Assembly (NCBI GenBank): GCA_013397865.1 | Contig: VZTI01001048.1 | Span: 5,788,705-5,852,704 of the forward strand | DNA length: 64,000 nucleotides | Source: Struthidea cinerea | Lineage: Eukaryota; Chordata; Aves; Passeriformes; Corcoracidae | Direction: 5' to 3' | Shown here: piece after piece, positions 49,601 to 62,045 of the stretch | Numbering within the stretch: position 1 is the stretch's first letter | Layout of the letters: every line of letters begins with the position of its first letter | Translations under genes and position numbers: made by a program | Notes under the pieces: model-generated | Databases searched by the model: none | Seen by the model: only the letters and a program-made list of their open reading frames with translations | Told to the model about the DNA's origin: nothing

Positions 49601-50140
49601 CAGGCTCCCGCCAATGCCGGGCTCCCTCATTGCGGGTCCCCTCCTCATTCCGGGTCCCCGCGCCATTTCGGCTCTCCTCACCATTCCCGGTCCCCTCACC
49701 ATTCCGGGTCCCCTCAACCCCCAGGCCGTTCCCAGCGCAGCCGCCAGGGGCCCCGCGCGCCGCNGGGGGCGCGCGGGGCTCCTCAGGCTCCTCCCGCCGG
49801 CTTTCCACCTCCTTCCTCCCGCCGGCTCCTCCCGGGGCGGGCGGTGCTCCGGCCGCGGCCGTGTCAGCCCAGCCACGGCAGCAGCGAGCATGTCCTCCAG
49901 TAGGGCCAAGAAAGTGAAGATGGCCACCAAGTCCTGCCCGGAGTGCGACCAGCAGGTGAGCGGCTGCCGGCGGAGCGCTGGGCTGCGGAGGTTGGAGCGG
50001 GCAGACCGGCTCCGTGCGGCTGCGAGTCGATGTTTGTGTGAACTAAATGGTTGTTGTCTTTGCGGCTTCTGCATGGAATGTGGGTTGAACACCGCGACCC
50101 TCTGGCAGGGTAGTGGAGTAGTTGTATTGTGCTGAGAGGT
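49600..50140. promoter_or_regulatory. CpG island and promoter of the C16orf87 ortholog
   Basis: GC-rich, CpG-dense interval covering the 5' flank, exon 1 and the start of intron 1, without a clear TATA box. It contains a degenerate minisatellite (49616-49725) and one undetermined base at 49764. A 262-codon frame on the minus strand (50092-49304) runs through it but has no exon-like features or recognised domain and is antisense to exon 1. Confidence 0.65.
49616..49725. repeat. GC-rich degenerate minisatellite
   Basis: Five or more imperfect units of about 18-24 bases built on CCTCAYYATTCCGGGTCCC (for example near 49644, 49676, 49695 and 49713). They lie about 170-270 bases upstream of the C16orf87 ATG. 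Confidence 0.75.
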
Positions 50141-53100
50141 TTCTGCGAGCCTGCAGGACCGCTTGTTTATGTGCTGATGTTGTTTAGTAACTGTGTGATT
50201 TGTTAAAAATACAATGGGCTAGGAGATTTATATAATGCAGTTTGCCCTTTGGATGAATAATGTGCCCAGGGCTGGGCGGGAGAGGGCTCAGAGGTTTTGT
50301 TTTCTCATGGGGTGGTTCGGAAGCAGCGAATTCGAGACCTTTGGTGTAATTTCTGCCCTGTTCCCGAGTGCCCGCGGGAGCTGTTGGTGTCCCACTGGGG
50401 TTCCTTGTGTGCACAAAATGGAGCTGCTCACACTCGCACACGAGCGGCAGCTGCTTTGCACTGCTGCCGTGTCAGGAGCTTGTCTCCATTTACTGGGAAT
50501 GATGTGAGTATTAAAAGCAGGCGACTTCGTTCCAGCGGAGCTCCGAACAATGGCCCGGCGCTGCAGCGGCGGCCGTGGGGCTCGGCCGAGGGGCAGCGCC
50601 TGTCACATGCGCTCCTGGGGACCTCGGCTCTGTTATGTGACCCTGGAAAGTCACCCCTATTCACTGGTTTAGCCATACTTAAAAAAAATAAAAAGTCTCA
50701 TATAATTTTCCTCTACTTGCATAGCTCAAAAAAAAATCACATTATTTGTTCTGACTTGCATAGTTTTTACAGCGTTCCTACTCATCCTGGCACAGTTGGG
50801 AGTGCTGAGCTGTGTGTGGGCGTCCTTTCATGTTTTAACGAACAGATCAACCACTGCAAATGCACGTTAAGCACGTCACTGAAATACTATTTCTGAGAAA
50901 GAAATCGTGTGCCAAGTTCTGGTTATTCGGTTGGTGACAGGAGAAACGAAAATGAGTGAGAAGTCATATATGAGAGTGGTGGTGTTTTTGTTTGGTTTGG
51001 GTTTTTTTTAATAAGTGTAGTCAATGTCAAACTACCAACAATAAGTAAGCAAACATTGCAAGTTTTTTAAGCTGACGTGAAGACTTTGACTTTATTCTGC
51101 ACTTACATGCATATTATGTGTTTTAGTTTTTGTCAATGTAGATTTTCTGTTAGCAACTCTTCTGTGGCTTACATGGATTTAATGTGCATGTATGTTCTGC
51201 CTTGGCACAAATTGCTCATAGGACCTTGTTTTCCACCGCCAAATACTTGAGAGGGAGCAAGGAACTAAAGCCTACAGTACAAGTGAACCCTTTACAGAGT
51301 TTAAGGAAACTCTCATATAATTGTTAAGTGACTGTGTCCTGTACTGGTGTTTCTAAAATTCTTCCGTAAGCAAGGGCTTAGCATTTGTTTGTGATTTTTT
51401 CACTAGAAGTAGCATGCATGGAAATACTTAGACAGCCACAATTACTGGAGCGAAATATTGAGTAACACTTCTTAGACCTTAAAATATTTTTCTGTTGTAA
51501 TTTAGATAATATATAATATTTCAATATTTTCACCAGCAAAGCGTAGCCCCATTAAATTAGAGAGCCTGAAGTACTTGCACTCAATCTGAGGAAATAATTA
51601 TCACTTCTTAATTTAGCATCAGGTAAAATGTCTTGTATGAGAAAACTTCCTTTTTGTTAGGAAAATGTTAAACAGTGTGAAATAGTGTTTAGGACTCTGT
51701 TGCCTTAATTACGTTACAGGATGTTATCAGTGTGGGTCTTCAAAGGATAACCGATAGGTTTCGGTGAAAAACCCCTTCCCCCAGACCCTCCACCCTCAAA
51801 TGGTGCACACCCCTACATGCTAAACCTGTAACACGAGAACAGTATTGTTCTGTTAAACACAGCTGAGTTCGTTGAAAAATACTGACTCTGTTCCAATCCC
51901 CTGGGGTGGCTTTGCCAAAGTTTTTTTTTAGGCCAAGCCTGGAAACGTAATTATTGGAGAGACCCGAATGTTCAAAAATGGATTTAGCTGGAACTCTGTA
52001 TCACCTTAAGAACACACACAAATTATCTGCTAGATAGTAGGGCTTTAGTACTGTTACACTGACGTATGAACAAGGAAACAAGCGTGCACACAAGTCTGCT
52101 AAATTCTGACCTTTAAGGTTCAATAAACCTTTATTGGACTTGTTTTTATTATGTCAGTGTCTCCATAAAGGGAATTAAAATCTCTAGTTCTGTAAAACCT
52201 GTATCAAAAAGTCTATCTTTAAGCTTTTTGAGGGATGAAGTGCAGGAGTTCAGATGTGCTACAGAAAGCAAAATAATTTTATTTTGAGTAGCAGTTAAGT
52301 TCCCCTTTACAAATTCACATACTAATTTGGCAGGGTGTTTTGAGTCAGTGGTACTTTGGAGCTTGGTGCTTCTCCATGTCTGGTTAAATTGAGGAGGCAG
52401 TTGTGGTTCTGTGCTCCTGTTCGTTTCAGTGGACACTGGCAAACTAGTAGTGACCTGTCTTAAAGAATTACATTTGAGAAATTACCTCCTGCCTTTTTTC
52501 CCCCCACTGTCATGCTTCAGCATGACTCCACTTCAATGTGTGTTATTTAATCTCTTCCAGATCTCTGCCTAAACTTGCTTTGATTTGTGTTTTCAGTCTT
52601 AAACCTAATCAAAGCAACATGGTGTATTCCTTACTACTCTTGAAAGATCTCAAAAGATCTTGGCACTAAGGTAATGAGGTTTGTAATTTATCAGTGTTGC
52701 TTTTTTTTAATTGCTCTGAGTGGATTTTTGTTATTTTTCTTACTAAATGCGGCATTTCTTGTTTTACATTGTCATTTTCTGGGGGAGCATACTGCTGCTG
52801 TCTGCTTAGCTGATCAGAGGTACTGTATTCTCTGAAACTCCTGGGCCTGCAGTCGGTTCTTGCCTGGCTGGGCTGGGTTATTTGCATTTTGAATTAACGA
52901 GGTCCTTCTGTACCCACCCGGCCTTGTCTGCAGCGCTGTGGCAGTGTGCTACAAATGCATCTGTTTTGCTTCAGGCTCTATTGTGCCTCTGAAGCTGCTC
53001 CTGCTCTCTAAAGGAGCTGCTTTCAAATGCTTCTGAAAGTGAATGCATTCACAACATACTGACGATTTTAACTCATAATTTATTTTTTTTCAAGTAAATA

Positions 53101-56100
53101 GAGGAAGCAAAACTGGAAATGTCTGACTGATTTGACTGCTGATATTTGAGAGTTCTGAAGAGAAATTGTAATTCTATTTTAATTCAGCCTTCCTTTAATG
53201 CTCTCTACTTTCCCCCACCCCCTTCCTGCCAGTCTGAGGAAAAGTAGTGCAAAGCAATCACAACAGCTGTACATTTCAAGCTTGATTTTTAACAACTGCA
53301 TAAAGAAAAGGCTTGGTGAGTGATTTACAGCCGAATCTGGCTTTACTGTGTTTAAATACAGTAACAGTACAGGCTATAGTTTGCAGTACAGACTGAGTTT
53401 GAAGAGTCATCTCTGAGGACAAAATGTGAGTTACTAAATGTGTTTCTTCTTCATGGGACAGGAGTTTTGTCATAATTTGAAATCATCTGAAAAATTTGTC
53501 TTTTGTTTTCCCAGGTTCCTGTTGCATGTAAATCATGTCCCTGTGGCTACATATTTATCAGTCGAAAACTCTTGCATGCTAAACGTGCTGAGAGATCGCC
53601 ACCCATCACAGGTAATACTTACAGAGGGGGGCAGAAGGGGGCAACAGTTCTTTCCCCTTATTTCCTGGAGGCAGAAGATAGTGTTTTACTTTTCTGTGTA
53701 AATTGACTGTTGTCAGTTCACTTTCCCATAAATTTGTGCATGGTAGACTTTGAATATGTTAATTTTTTTTGGATTTTGAGGAGGGGGAAAGCTGGTGTTT
53801 TCAATCTTCCTTTGTACTTGTGATGTTGGCATTTATTCTGTGTATGTTCTAGCTCTACACATTCATCACTATGCAAAATAACCCCTTAGAGAATGGTTTG
53901 TGTTAATCCTGTTTTGAAGCTAAATGTGTAGAGGTCCCAGAAGGATCTGATTTCAGAGTACATGCTGATTGAAGCTGGGTTTTCTGAAAATAAAAAATTG
54001 GTCATAATGTTTAATCTAATACTGGGTGGGTCTTGCTTCTGTCTCCATTATTAAATTAAATAGTGCTTTTTTTGTGCCTAACTTGTGTGTCTTTTGTTAA
54101 TGGACACAGTAAGAACTGAATGTGCATTCTGGCATGAATAGCATTCTCTTTGTGTTCATTTTTATCGCTTTCTCCAGTAGTAGGAATTAGTCAGAACAAG
54201 AGCCTGAGAGGGAAGATATATATTAAAAAATCAAAACAAAACAGAAACAAAAAAAAACCCAACAAAAAACCTGACCCAAACTCAACAAATATCTGATCTA
54301 TGATATCTACTTTTTAAAATGATCTACCAGACCTACAAAATGAAGTCAGCTATTTGATGTTTTGTATCAATGTTTTGAAGGATTGTTGTAGATTACCACT
54401 TGTACGAATTAGGTGGCATTGTGCTGACAACTGAACTTTCAAGGTAGAGGAGGTTAAGAAATATCTGTGGTAGGTTGGAAGTATTGGTCAATTTTCTTTC
54501 CTCTTCCCCCTTTTTTGATAAAGTAGTTACCAAATAAAGCTGAAGGCCATAATCTGGTTGTATAATTCAACTTTGTACAGAGGAAATGCACCAGTTGAGG
54601 CAAAATGAATATATGCTGGGGGCCATCCTGCTGGAAGGCAGCTCTGCAAAGTGCTTTTTACTGTGAGTGTGACCAAGCACTGGCACAGGTTGTCCAAGAG
54701 CTTGTGGAGTGTCTATCCTTGGAGGTACTCAAAAGCCTTCTGGACGTAGTCCTGGGCAGCTGGCTCTTGGTGGCCTTGTGTGAGCAGGGGTTGGACAGGT
54801 TGGTCTGCAGAGGTTCCCCTGCTACCTCACCCTGGCTGTGACACTGTGAAATACAGGTTCTGTGGTAGCATTAGTGACTGGACCCTGCTGTCCAGCTTGT
54901 ACCCCATGTCTGTACAAGATGAATGGGACAACTGCAGCCAGAAGAAATCAGTTCCCCAGAGAGATGCAGTAGGAGACTGTGTATGTCTGTATTGCGCTCC
55001 TAAGGTAACCAAAACTTGTAGAAAATGTTGTTTCAGTATTTTCAGCAGTACAGCTACTGCAGAGTGGTGCTGCAGCCTTGTAAATGTGCAGCTAATCCAT
55101 GAGTGTGCTGTGGTGACTGTACTATTTTTGGCACCCAAGCTCATTAATTCATACTTAACTTCAGATAAAACTCATGTAAATACTCTTTTAATGACTTTGG
55201 TGTTTAGGAAAACAATGCACCTGTTCAGCATTGAGCATGGGAAGGCCTTGTCATAGGCTGGATGTGGTTGGGGCACGTACGCTGTGTTTTGTGGCATTTA
55301 CTGACAGCACCATTGGCTCAGCATTCAGTTTGTCTGAGCAGCAGCAATGATTTCATTGTTAGTGCCAAAAGAAGCCCAAGTGCTGTGGTGGTTGCTATAT
55401 GATAAACTTTTGCTAGTGGAACAGATACAATGGGCTGTCTTAAAGGCTGTGGTGTGTGCAGTATGTGTTGCCATCTTATTTGGGAAACAGCTTCTTGGGT
55501 ACCAGCAAACATCTCATGCTGCAAAATGCATTTGAAGTAATTAAAGGCTTGATCCTTGTAATTAAGAAGTGAAGCGTCCTTCTGGATCTGACACCTTAAT
55601 TTCTGCATGGATATCATGCAGATGCAATTGTTCTGTAAAGGTATGGGCATCTGACCACTTTAAAGGAAAAGGTTGATTTGTGGGGTAAGCATTAAGAGTT
55701 AATGAAGAACAAAGGTGAAAACAACCCTGGATCATGCCATTTCTGTTCATTTGCACAGAAAACAAGAGTGAGGCCAAAAGGAGGCGGACAGAGAGAGTTA
55801 AGCGAGAGAAGATAAATTCTGCAGTAAATAAAGATTTAGAAAACCGAAAAAGATCCAGGTCTAACAGCCATTCAGATCATAGCAGACGAGGAAGAGGAAG
55901 ACCTAAGAGTGCCTCAGCGAAAAAGCACGAGGAAGAAAGAGGTATGAGTGCTGGAGAAATGTTTGTTGGATTTTCTATTTGTATCTTTTTTAAATCAGTA
56001 AACCTTTATACCATTCAAACCATTTAACTAGACTAGTTGAGCCAGTACCTGATACCTTCATGTGAGGAAGGGACTGTTTTGCATCTGTAGAGACCTCTGG

Positions 56101-59100
56101 TTTTATGTTTCAGTGTCTGATGAAACTAACTACAAAGATCTAAATCTGTATTTTTAGTCACTGTATCAAGTTTCAACATGTAGGTTGAAAGCCATTGGAC
56201 TGAAGTGTTAAGTAGGTTTTTTATTTTGTTTTTTTTTTTTGCCGAGGTGCTGCTGCTCTATGTCACAAGGACAAACCATATAATGATATCTGTTGTCAGA
56301 AAGGGGATTAGGATAACTGGATTACTTAAAAAGTTTCTTGGAACCTTTTGGAGGGCCAAAGTAAAAACGGCATCTTGAATCACTACTATGACCTGAATTT
56401 TGGTCCCATGTTTCTAGAGGAAAGAACACCTCCTTGCCTGTTGAGGTTCTTTGGTGACCTGCTGTTTTTAATCATTATACAGTAAAGAGGCTGTTACATG
56501 ACTAGAGTAATTCTAGAACCCCTCAAGAATGTAACTGTGACTTAGGATTCCTCTTGTTTTACGAGCCGATTGACACTGCATTTTCTAGCTGTGTTTTTGG
56601 AGATAGTAATTTTAGATGTGAATTATGAATCCAAAACTTAGCATGGGCTTAAAAAGGTTGGAAGACAGATAAAAGGGGAATAACAAGACTTCATACAAAT
56701 TTTCAGAAGATACTGTTCCTAAAAACTCCTGAAGCGTTGAAGTATATCTTGTGGCATAACTCAGAAATGTAATTATTTTTTCCCTTCCACCTTACCAAAA
56801 AAAAAGGGTGTTGATCATGTCGAAAATTCCTTTGATTTCTGACTTTTCAAAACCAATTTTGATATCTCTGCTTTTTAATGTAAAACTTCCTTAATGTTCT
56901 TTCATGTAAAAACCAAGTATGAATTTGGATTTGTTGGGGCTTTTTAAGTGTTTTCCATGTGGGAAGAGGAGGTGGAATTTCATTTCTGTGTATTGTCCAG
57001 ATGGCAATTTTTTTACTGTAATAGAAATGTACTTGTAGTACCTACTCTGTTCACTGTTGCATAGGACTTAATGATGTTTGTAGCCTCCCTATTTGTTACT
57101 GACCCAAGCTGGACTTTGCCTGGTAGCTTTAGGATTCTTTCTAGGCATTTAATGGCCAGTCTAGTTCACAAACAGCTTTGGTTTTAAAATTCCAGCAAGC
57201 TGGTTGGGTTGTCCTATAAAAGTGAATGTTCTTTTCTGTCCCCTGACAAAGACCAAAGCAACCTAAGCAACCACAGAAAAAGATTAATTCTCTTTAAGCA
57301 TGTTTTATAGTTTCCAAAAAGCAAGAGTTTGACAGCAGGAGGGATATTTAGAGAACATGTTTTCCTATCCAAAACTAGGCTAAATGTTTCTAACCTCTTG
57401 CTGCAGACTGTGAAGTGTGACAATACTCCAGTGCTTTGAGGTAGAAAACTCAGGCAGAGATAGGGATATAGTGGGATCTTTGCATAAGAGTGTGCGTGGT
57501 GTGCCTCTTCTCGGTGTTTTTTTAAAGTTGAATCTCACTTGATAAGGTCATCTTCATCTTCTTGTGCTGTTTTTACCATCCCCTTTACTTGATCTTGTGA
57601 TGGCTGTTTCTTCCTCAGCCTCTTGTGCAGAGCTGGTGCAGGGATTGGGCTCACACCCATTTGTCATAGTCTTTGCTCCAGTACAGCACATCTTATTGCT
57701 CAGGAGTAAGTAGGCTTAGAATATTTTCTTACTTCTGACTTCTGGTTATGTCAGACTATAGTGTGTTTAGACCACCATAGTGATTATCAGGCAGAATAAA
57801 AAAAAGTTGATATATAAGGCTGTCATGGCTATAAAAACAAATTCAGCAGGGAGCTCATCCTTTTGTAAGTAATTACTAAAGTAAGTTTACATTGACCTCT
57901 CCCTTTTCAAGTCGCATACAAAATTGATACTACTATGTGTGGAGTAATTAGTGGGAATTTTAGAAATACTATTTGTTTACCACACCTGCTGCTTGATAGT
58001 GTTGTTTGTGTATATTAAGCAACTGTAATTCTACTACAATTAAGGTGGTTTTTGTGTGAGTGGTTGCTGGTCCCTGTAGCAGCCTGTCCAGTGTTCAAAG
58101 TCAGCTCTGGAATGCAAGATGTCAGCTTAGTGTGTTAGACTTTAAGGATCTTATTTCCTTGCCTGTTATATGTCTCTAGGATATTTTGGGTACATGTTAC
58201 TTGCCACTAGAGGTTGTGCTGTCCTTTTGCCCCAAAGACTTGAAAAGAAGCCACTGCTTGCATGGCAAGCTATAGTTTAGGAGCCATTTAGGAACCAATA
58301 GTGGGTTCCTAATGAATTTGTAAAAGGAAAAACAGGCAGACAGAAAACGCCTCAGTGGTAATAACATGGAAGAACAGATTATCTGTACATTTGAAGACCA
58401 TCCAGCTGTGAAAATGTCCTTCCTGAAGACCCTCATGACATCTGTAGCTTTGCTTCCTTGCTTGTCGTGCTCTTCCATACACAGTGTGCTTGTTCCCAGT
58501 TACGTCTGTGCCTTTGACTGGTTCTTTTGTGTCCTTTGTGACTGGCTCACATCAGAGCAAAGAGCTGCAGCAATTAAGAAGAATAGAATAATCAAAAAGG
58601 CTTTTTTAAACAAACTATTTCTCCTGCAGATTTAGCAAGAAGGAATGGAGGGGGAGGAAAGAGGAAGCAGATATAGATTGAGGGGATATGGCAGTACTGG
58701 GACGCAGAAAATCGTCCTATGACATGTTTCAGAGCCGTGTGATGACCCTGGGAAATAGGAACTTCTCCCTTCAGGCTTGGCTTGTCAAAATTGTCACTTA
58801 ATTTCTTTGTCAGATGTACTACAATGTATTTTGAAAATACAAACTCTCCATAATAACTTGACTCTGATTTTGTTGTGGAAGTGTGTTCTTTGTTTTACTG
58901 TGTGGTACTGTGACACACAGCTAGACTGGTTCCCAGGCTGCCTTGTTATCTGGGTAATACCCCTGATTGTATTAAAGCAAACAAAAACCCTTGTATGCTG
59001 GAGGAAGTGGTATTGGTTATTCTGAAAGAGGTTATCAGCAAGTAAGTCTCAGTAAGTGTAGTCTGTAGGCTTGCTGAAGCAGACTTCTTACTTAGCAAGA

Positions 59101-61605
59101 CAAATCTTCATAAAGGTATATACATACATTTGAGTATCCTGATAAAACTTTGGCTGAATACATTTTCTTGATGCAAGTTTTCTTTTTCCAGTAAGTTTCA
59201 GCTGCATTACTCACACATTTGCTTGCCCAGTGTGCATATTTGAAGTAACTTGCTACCTTGAAAAATGAATCCATACAAAATTTGTGAAGGGGGAGGTCTG
59301 TATGTGATATACACGTAATCACTGTTCTAAAGGCTGCAGTATGAGTGGGTTGCAGGAGATCTGGGGATGCAAGAGATGTGCTTCAGATAAACTATTTTTG
59401 CCTAAATAGCCTCTCAGTTGTATAACAAACCCCCTAGTATTCAATGTCTTATTATCTTTTAGAAACACAATACCATTTTTCTTTTGCTCATAATAGAGAA
59501 ATGAGTAAAAACTACTCTCAGATAAAACTGAAGTGGAAAGTTTTCAGTGTGTGTGTGTAAGTTGTGATATCCTGTGAGTATGATATAATGTCATGCAGCT
59601 GTGAGCTCTTCACTTGTTACTGATGAGAACTACAGTTGTCCTGAGAGTGCATGAAGCTTGTACACCTGTGTTAATCCCTGATACTCTTTGATACCAAGAT
59701 TTCAGTAAACTGAAGTCTCTCAGGATGAGGCTGATCTGAGAGGACAGGGAGGAAGGGAAACTAAGAAGTCCACAGTCTGTTAACAGCAACCAGGGTGTGG
59801 TACAGGGGGAGGAGTATTTTTAATTTTGCTGGGTGCTGATATATTCAAGTTGTGGCTGGATTCATTTGGATCAGGAAGCATGAAACAAGGGGTGGGGCTT
59901 AGATATGAAAATAGAAGAGGTTAATGTGGAATAACCAGTGTGTGTAGTGTCTGTGCTCTGAACAACTCCCTGCACTGTTAATTTTTAAATGGTGAGAGGG
60001 AGGAAGTGGAGCAACGCGGAGTGTACATACAGAAACTGATTTGTCTTAAACTGTGGGGTAGGACTTGCAGCGAAACTCTTTTTTAAACTCATTTCAAACT
60101 CAATACACTAGAGGATATTGTCTTGCATAGCCAGGAAGACAGCAAAAAGCTGGTTTCTGCTGTTTCTGTATCAGTATTACATCAGAACACAGTGGTAAAG
60201 GGTTTTTGAACTTTACCCACTTAGTCGTTTAGCACAAGCACTTGATTTCACATGGAAGGCAGTCTGCTGGAATTCACTCCATAGCTGTAACGCAAGTGTG
60301 AAGCCAACTCTAAAACCATTGTTATGAATGTGAACCCATTGAAGGATAGCTGTGTGGGTAGGTGGAGATAGGAGATGCTGGGATCTTTTTTCCTCATAGT
60401 GCTTTCCATTTTTTTCCAGTGCTGCCTTTTCTTTGGCTTTCCCATGCTAGTTTAGGTGTCTTGGTGGAGCAGTTGCCAGCGTGTGAACATGTGTGGACTG
60501 TGTGTTAGTGAGACAGAGGGGTAATGAGTCCAGGCCACTGTGGAACCTGGATTAGAGATGGAGTTCCACAGCTGAAAGCTCTGAACGTAATTCTCTCTTC
60601 CTTCTTCTCCTTCCTTGTGTCTGCAAGCCTGGTCATCTGTTGACAAAACTGTTTCTTTGTTGGCTTTATTTTCTTAACAATTTGTGTCAGCTACCTGTGG
60701 CTAGCTAAACTGGTAGTTTAGATCTATTGAACTGCTCATGATCAGGAGGAGGTGGTATTTATGGAAGTGATATTTCTCAAGTTGTTCTATTTTATGAATT
60801 TTTGTAGTGTAACTTAGTTTATTTGAGCACTGCAGTATGTAAACTTTTTGATGGCTTCCTGTTGTGTGTCTGTGGCATTGAAGCAAGCCAGCATCAGCAC
60901 AGGGAACTCATGGGCTTTTACTTGCTCAGTGCAGTGTTAGCATTGATCTACAGCTGGGATAAGATGGAAAGTCTGTGGTGTAGAAAGTCCAGAAATGTGC
61001 ATGGTGATAAATTTGGAGCCTGACTTCATCCAAGTATCTGCTCTTTGGCCTTTGACACTGTCATTAAACTAGAGGGTTTCTTTCATGTAGTTGTAAAGTA
61101 AGGGGGCAAATGTTGTGTTTAATGAGGATATTGTAAAATAACTTTGTTTCTTGGATGGGAGATGTTCATGTAAAAGAAAAAAACCCAAACCACTAAAACA
61201 AAAAAAAACTGAAGGAGTACTTATTTATCTTTATGTTAGCGACTCATTCTTCCCTCATCGTTGAAGAAGAGAAATGCAGTCATGGTTGGCTGACTCATTC
61301 TGTGGCTCTTCCAGCACCTTTGTGTGCCTCCATTACTTCCTCCTCTTTCTCACTCCCTCTGTGCATAGGAGTTGATTGTCTAACTTCTATTCCACTACTT
61401 CACATAATTTATTAATTTCTGTGTAACTTGCATTAACTTCAAATAATGGAAAAAGCTTCTAATAGTGACTTTTTTTTCTTCTACAGAGAAACAAGAAAAA
61501 GAAGTTGACATGTATGCTAACCTTTCAGATGAAAAGGCCTTCGTATTTTCAGTGGCCTTGGCGGAAATAAACAGAAAAATTATCAATCAAAGACTTATTC
61601 TGTAA
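49890..61605 (+). CDS. C16orf87: UPF0547 zinc-ribbon protein, ortholog of human C16orf87, complete, four exons
   Basis: Small nuclear protein. The human protein has been reported to associate with MIER1-HDAC1/2 complexes (name MHAP1; from memory), and no enzymatic activity is implied. Exons 49890-49955, 53515-53611, 55759-55941 and 61487-61605 join in phase to 154 residues, the same length as human. The N-terminus MSSSRAKKVKMATKSCPECD leads into a zinc ribbon with C16, C19, C27, C30 and C32 (CPEC then CKSCPCGYIF), split across exons 1 and 2. Residues 61-72 (KRRRTERVKREK) and 84-88 are basic, NLS-like. Residues 99-104 (GRGRPK) form an AT-hook-like core. The C-terminal 40 residues (NLSDEKAFVFSVALAEINRK to NQRLIL) are predicted helical and essentially invariant against human as I recall it. 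The start is fixed by colinearity with human (MSATRAKK). All introns are GT-AG. Confidence 0.97.
49956..53514 (+). other. C16orf87: C16orf87 intron 1
   Basis: 3.6 kb, GTGAGC donor to TTTTCCCAG acceptor. The first 700 bases stay GC-rich with CpGs. It includes a T/GG-rich tract near 50985-51010. No other exon recognised. Confidence 0.75.
54229..54282. repeat. A-rich/CCAA simple sequence
   Basis: AAAACAAAACAGAAAC followed by A runs broken by CCCAAC, in C16orf87 intron 2. It is similar in style to tracts at 25027-25077, 46783-46804 and 61180-61210. Confidence 0.7.
54605..54852 (+). mobile_element. CR1 LINE 3'-end fragment in C16orf87 intron 2
   Basis: Shows the order of CR1 tail motifs: TTACTGTGAGTGTGACC, AGCACTGGCACAGGTTGTCC, GAGCTTGTGGAGTGTC, CTCAAAAGCCTTCTGGACG, then GGTTGGACAGGTTGG and AGAGGTTCCCC, ending near GACACTGTGAA. 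Truncated at its 5' end and more diverged than the copy at 14.5 kb, so probably older. The left boundary is approximate. Frames crossing it (54605-55256) are not host genes. Confidence 0.85.
55942..61486 (+). other. C16orf87: C16orf87 intron 3 (5.5 kb)
   Basis: GTATGA donor to TTTTTTTTCTTCTACAG acceptor. Contains a T-rich tract near 56216-56240, a short (GT)n near 59550 and an A-rich tract near 61180-61210. No additional exon or element recognised. Confidence 0.7.
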
Positions 61606-62045
61606 CTTGTGAGCACAATCTGATGCAGTTTTATGCAGGATGGCTAGCAGATTCCAAGGTGCCGTGGACTCTCGGAAAGTGTGTTGTCTGCACCAACAAG
61701 AACCATAGCATTTCCTGTTAAAATTCTACTCCTGTTCTTGGAAATTGAATTCTGTCTCTACAAGTCAGAAAGAAAGTGGTCACAAGATTGTGCAATGAAA
61801 AATCAGAAAGCAGATATGTTTTACGCCTTGAAGACAAATGCTAGACAAATGCACAGAGAGACTGCACCCATTCCAGAGCACTTCTTTTGAATTTGCTGCC
61901 AGAAATGCAATATTTTAAGTATTTTCAGAAATAAATGATTTTCCTTTAAAATTATATATTTCAGATTTTTCAGCTATATTGCAGTTTACGTATGTACAGT
62001 TCACATAACTTTTTAATAAATTGATATTCCAATATTTTATTGAAC
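61606..62045 (+). other. C16orf87: C16orf87 3' UTR with two poly(A) signals
   Basis: AATAAA at 61930-61935 and at 62015-62020 follow the TAA at 61603-61605. Both are followed by T-rich sequence. The short plus-strand frame 61681-61890 lies in this UTR and is not conserved-looking. The main end is probably near 62040. Confidence 0.65.

Noticed and set aside
49304..50092. 262-codon minus-strand open frame
   Set aside because: Antisense to C16orf87 exon 1, crosses a minisatellite and an N, has low-complexity MARGPGM-like repeats, and no known family.
54605..55256. Plus-strand frames of 78 and 158 codons
   Set aside because: They begin in a CR1 3' fragment and continue into intron; not a host gene.
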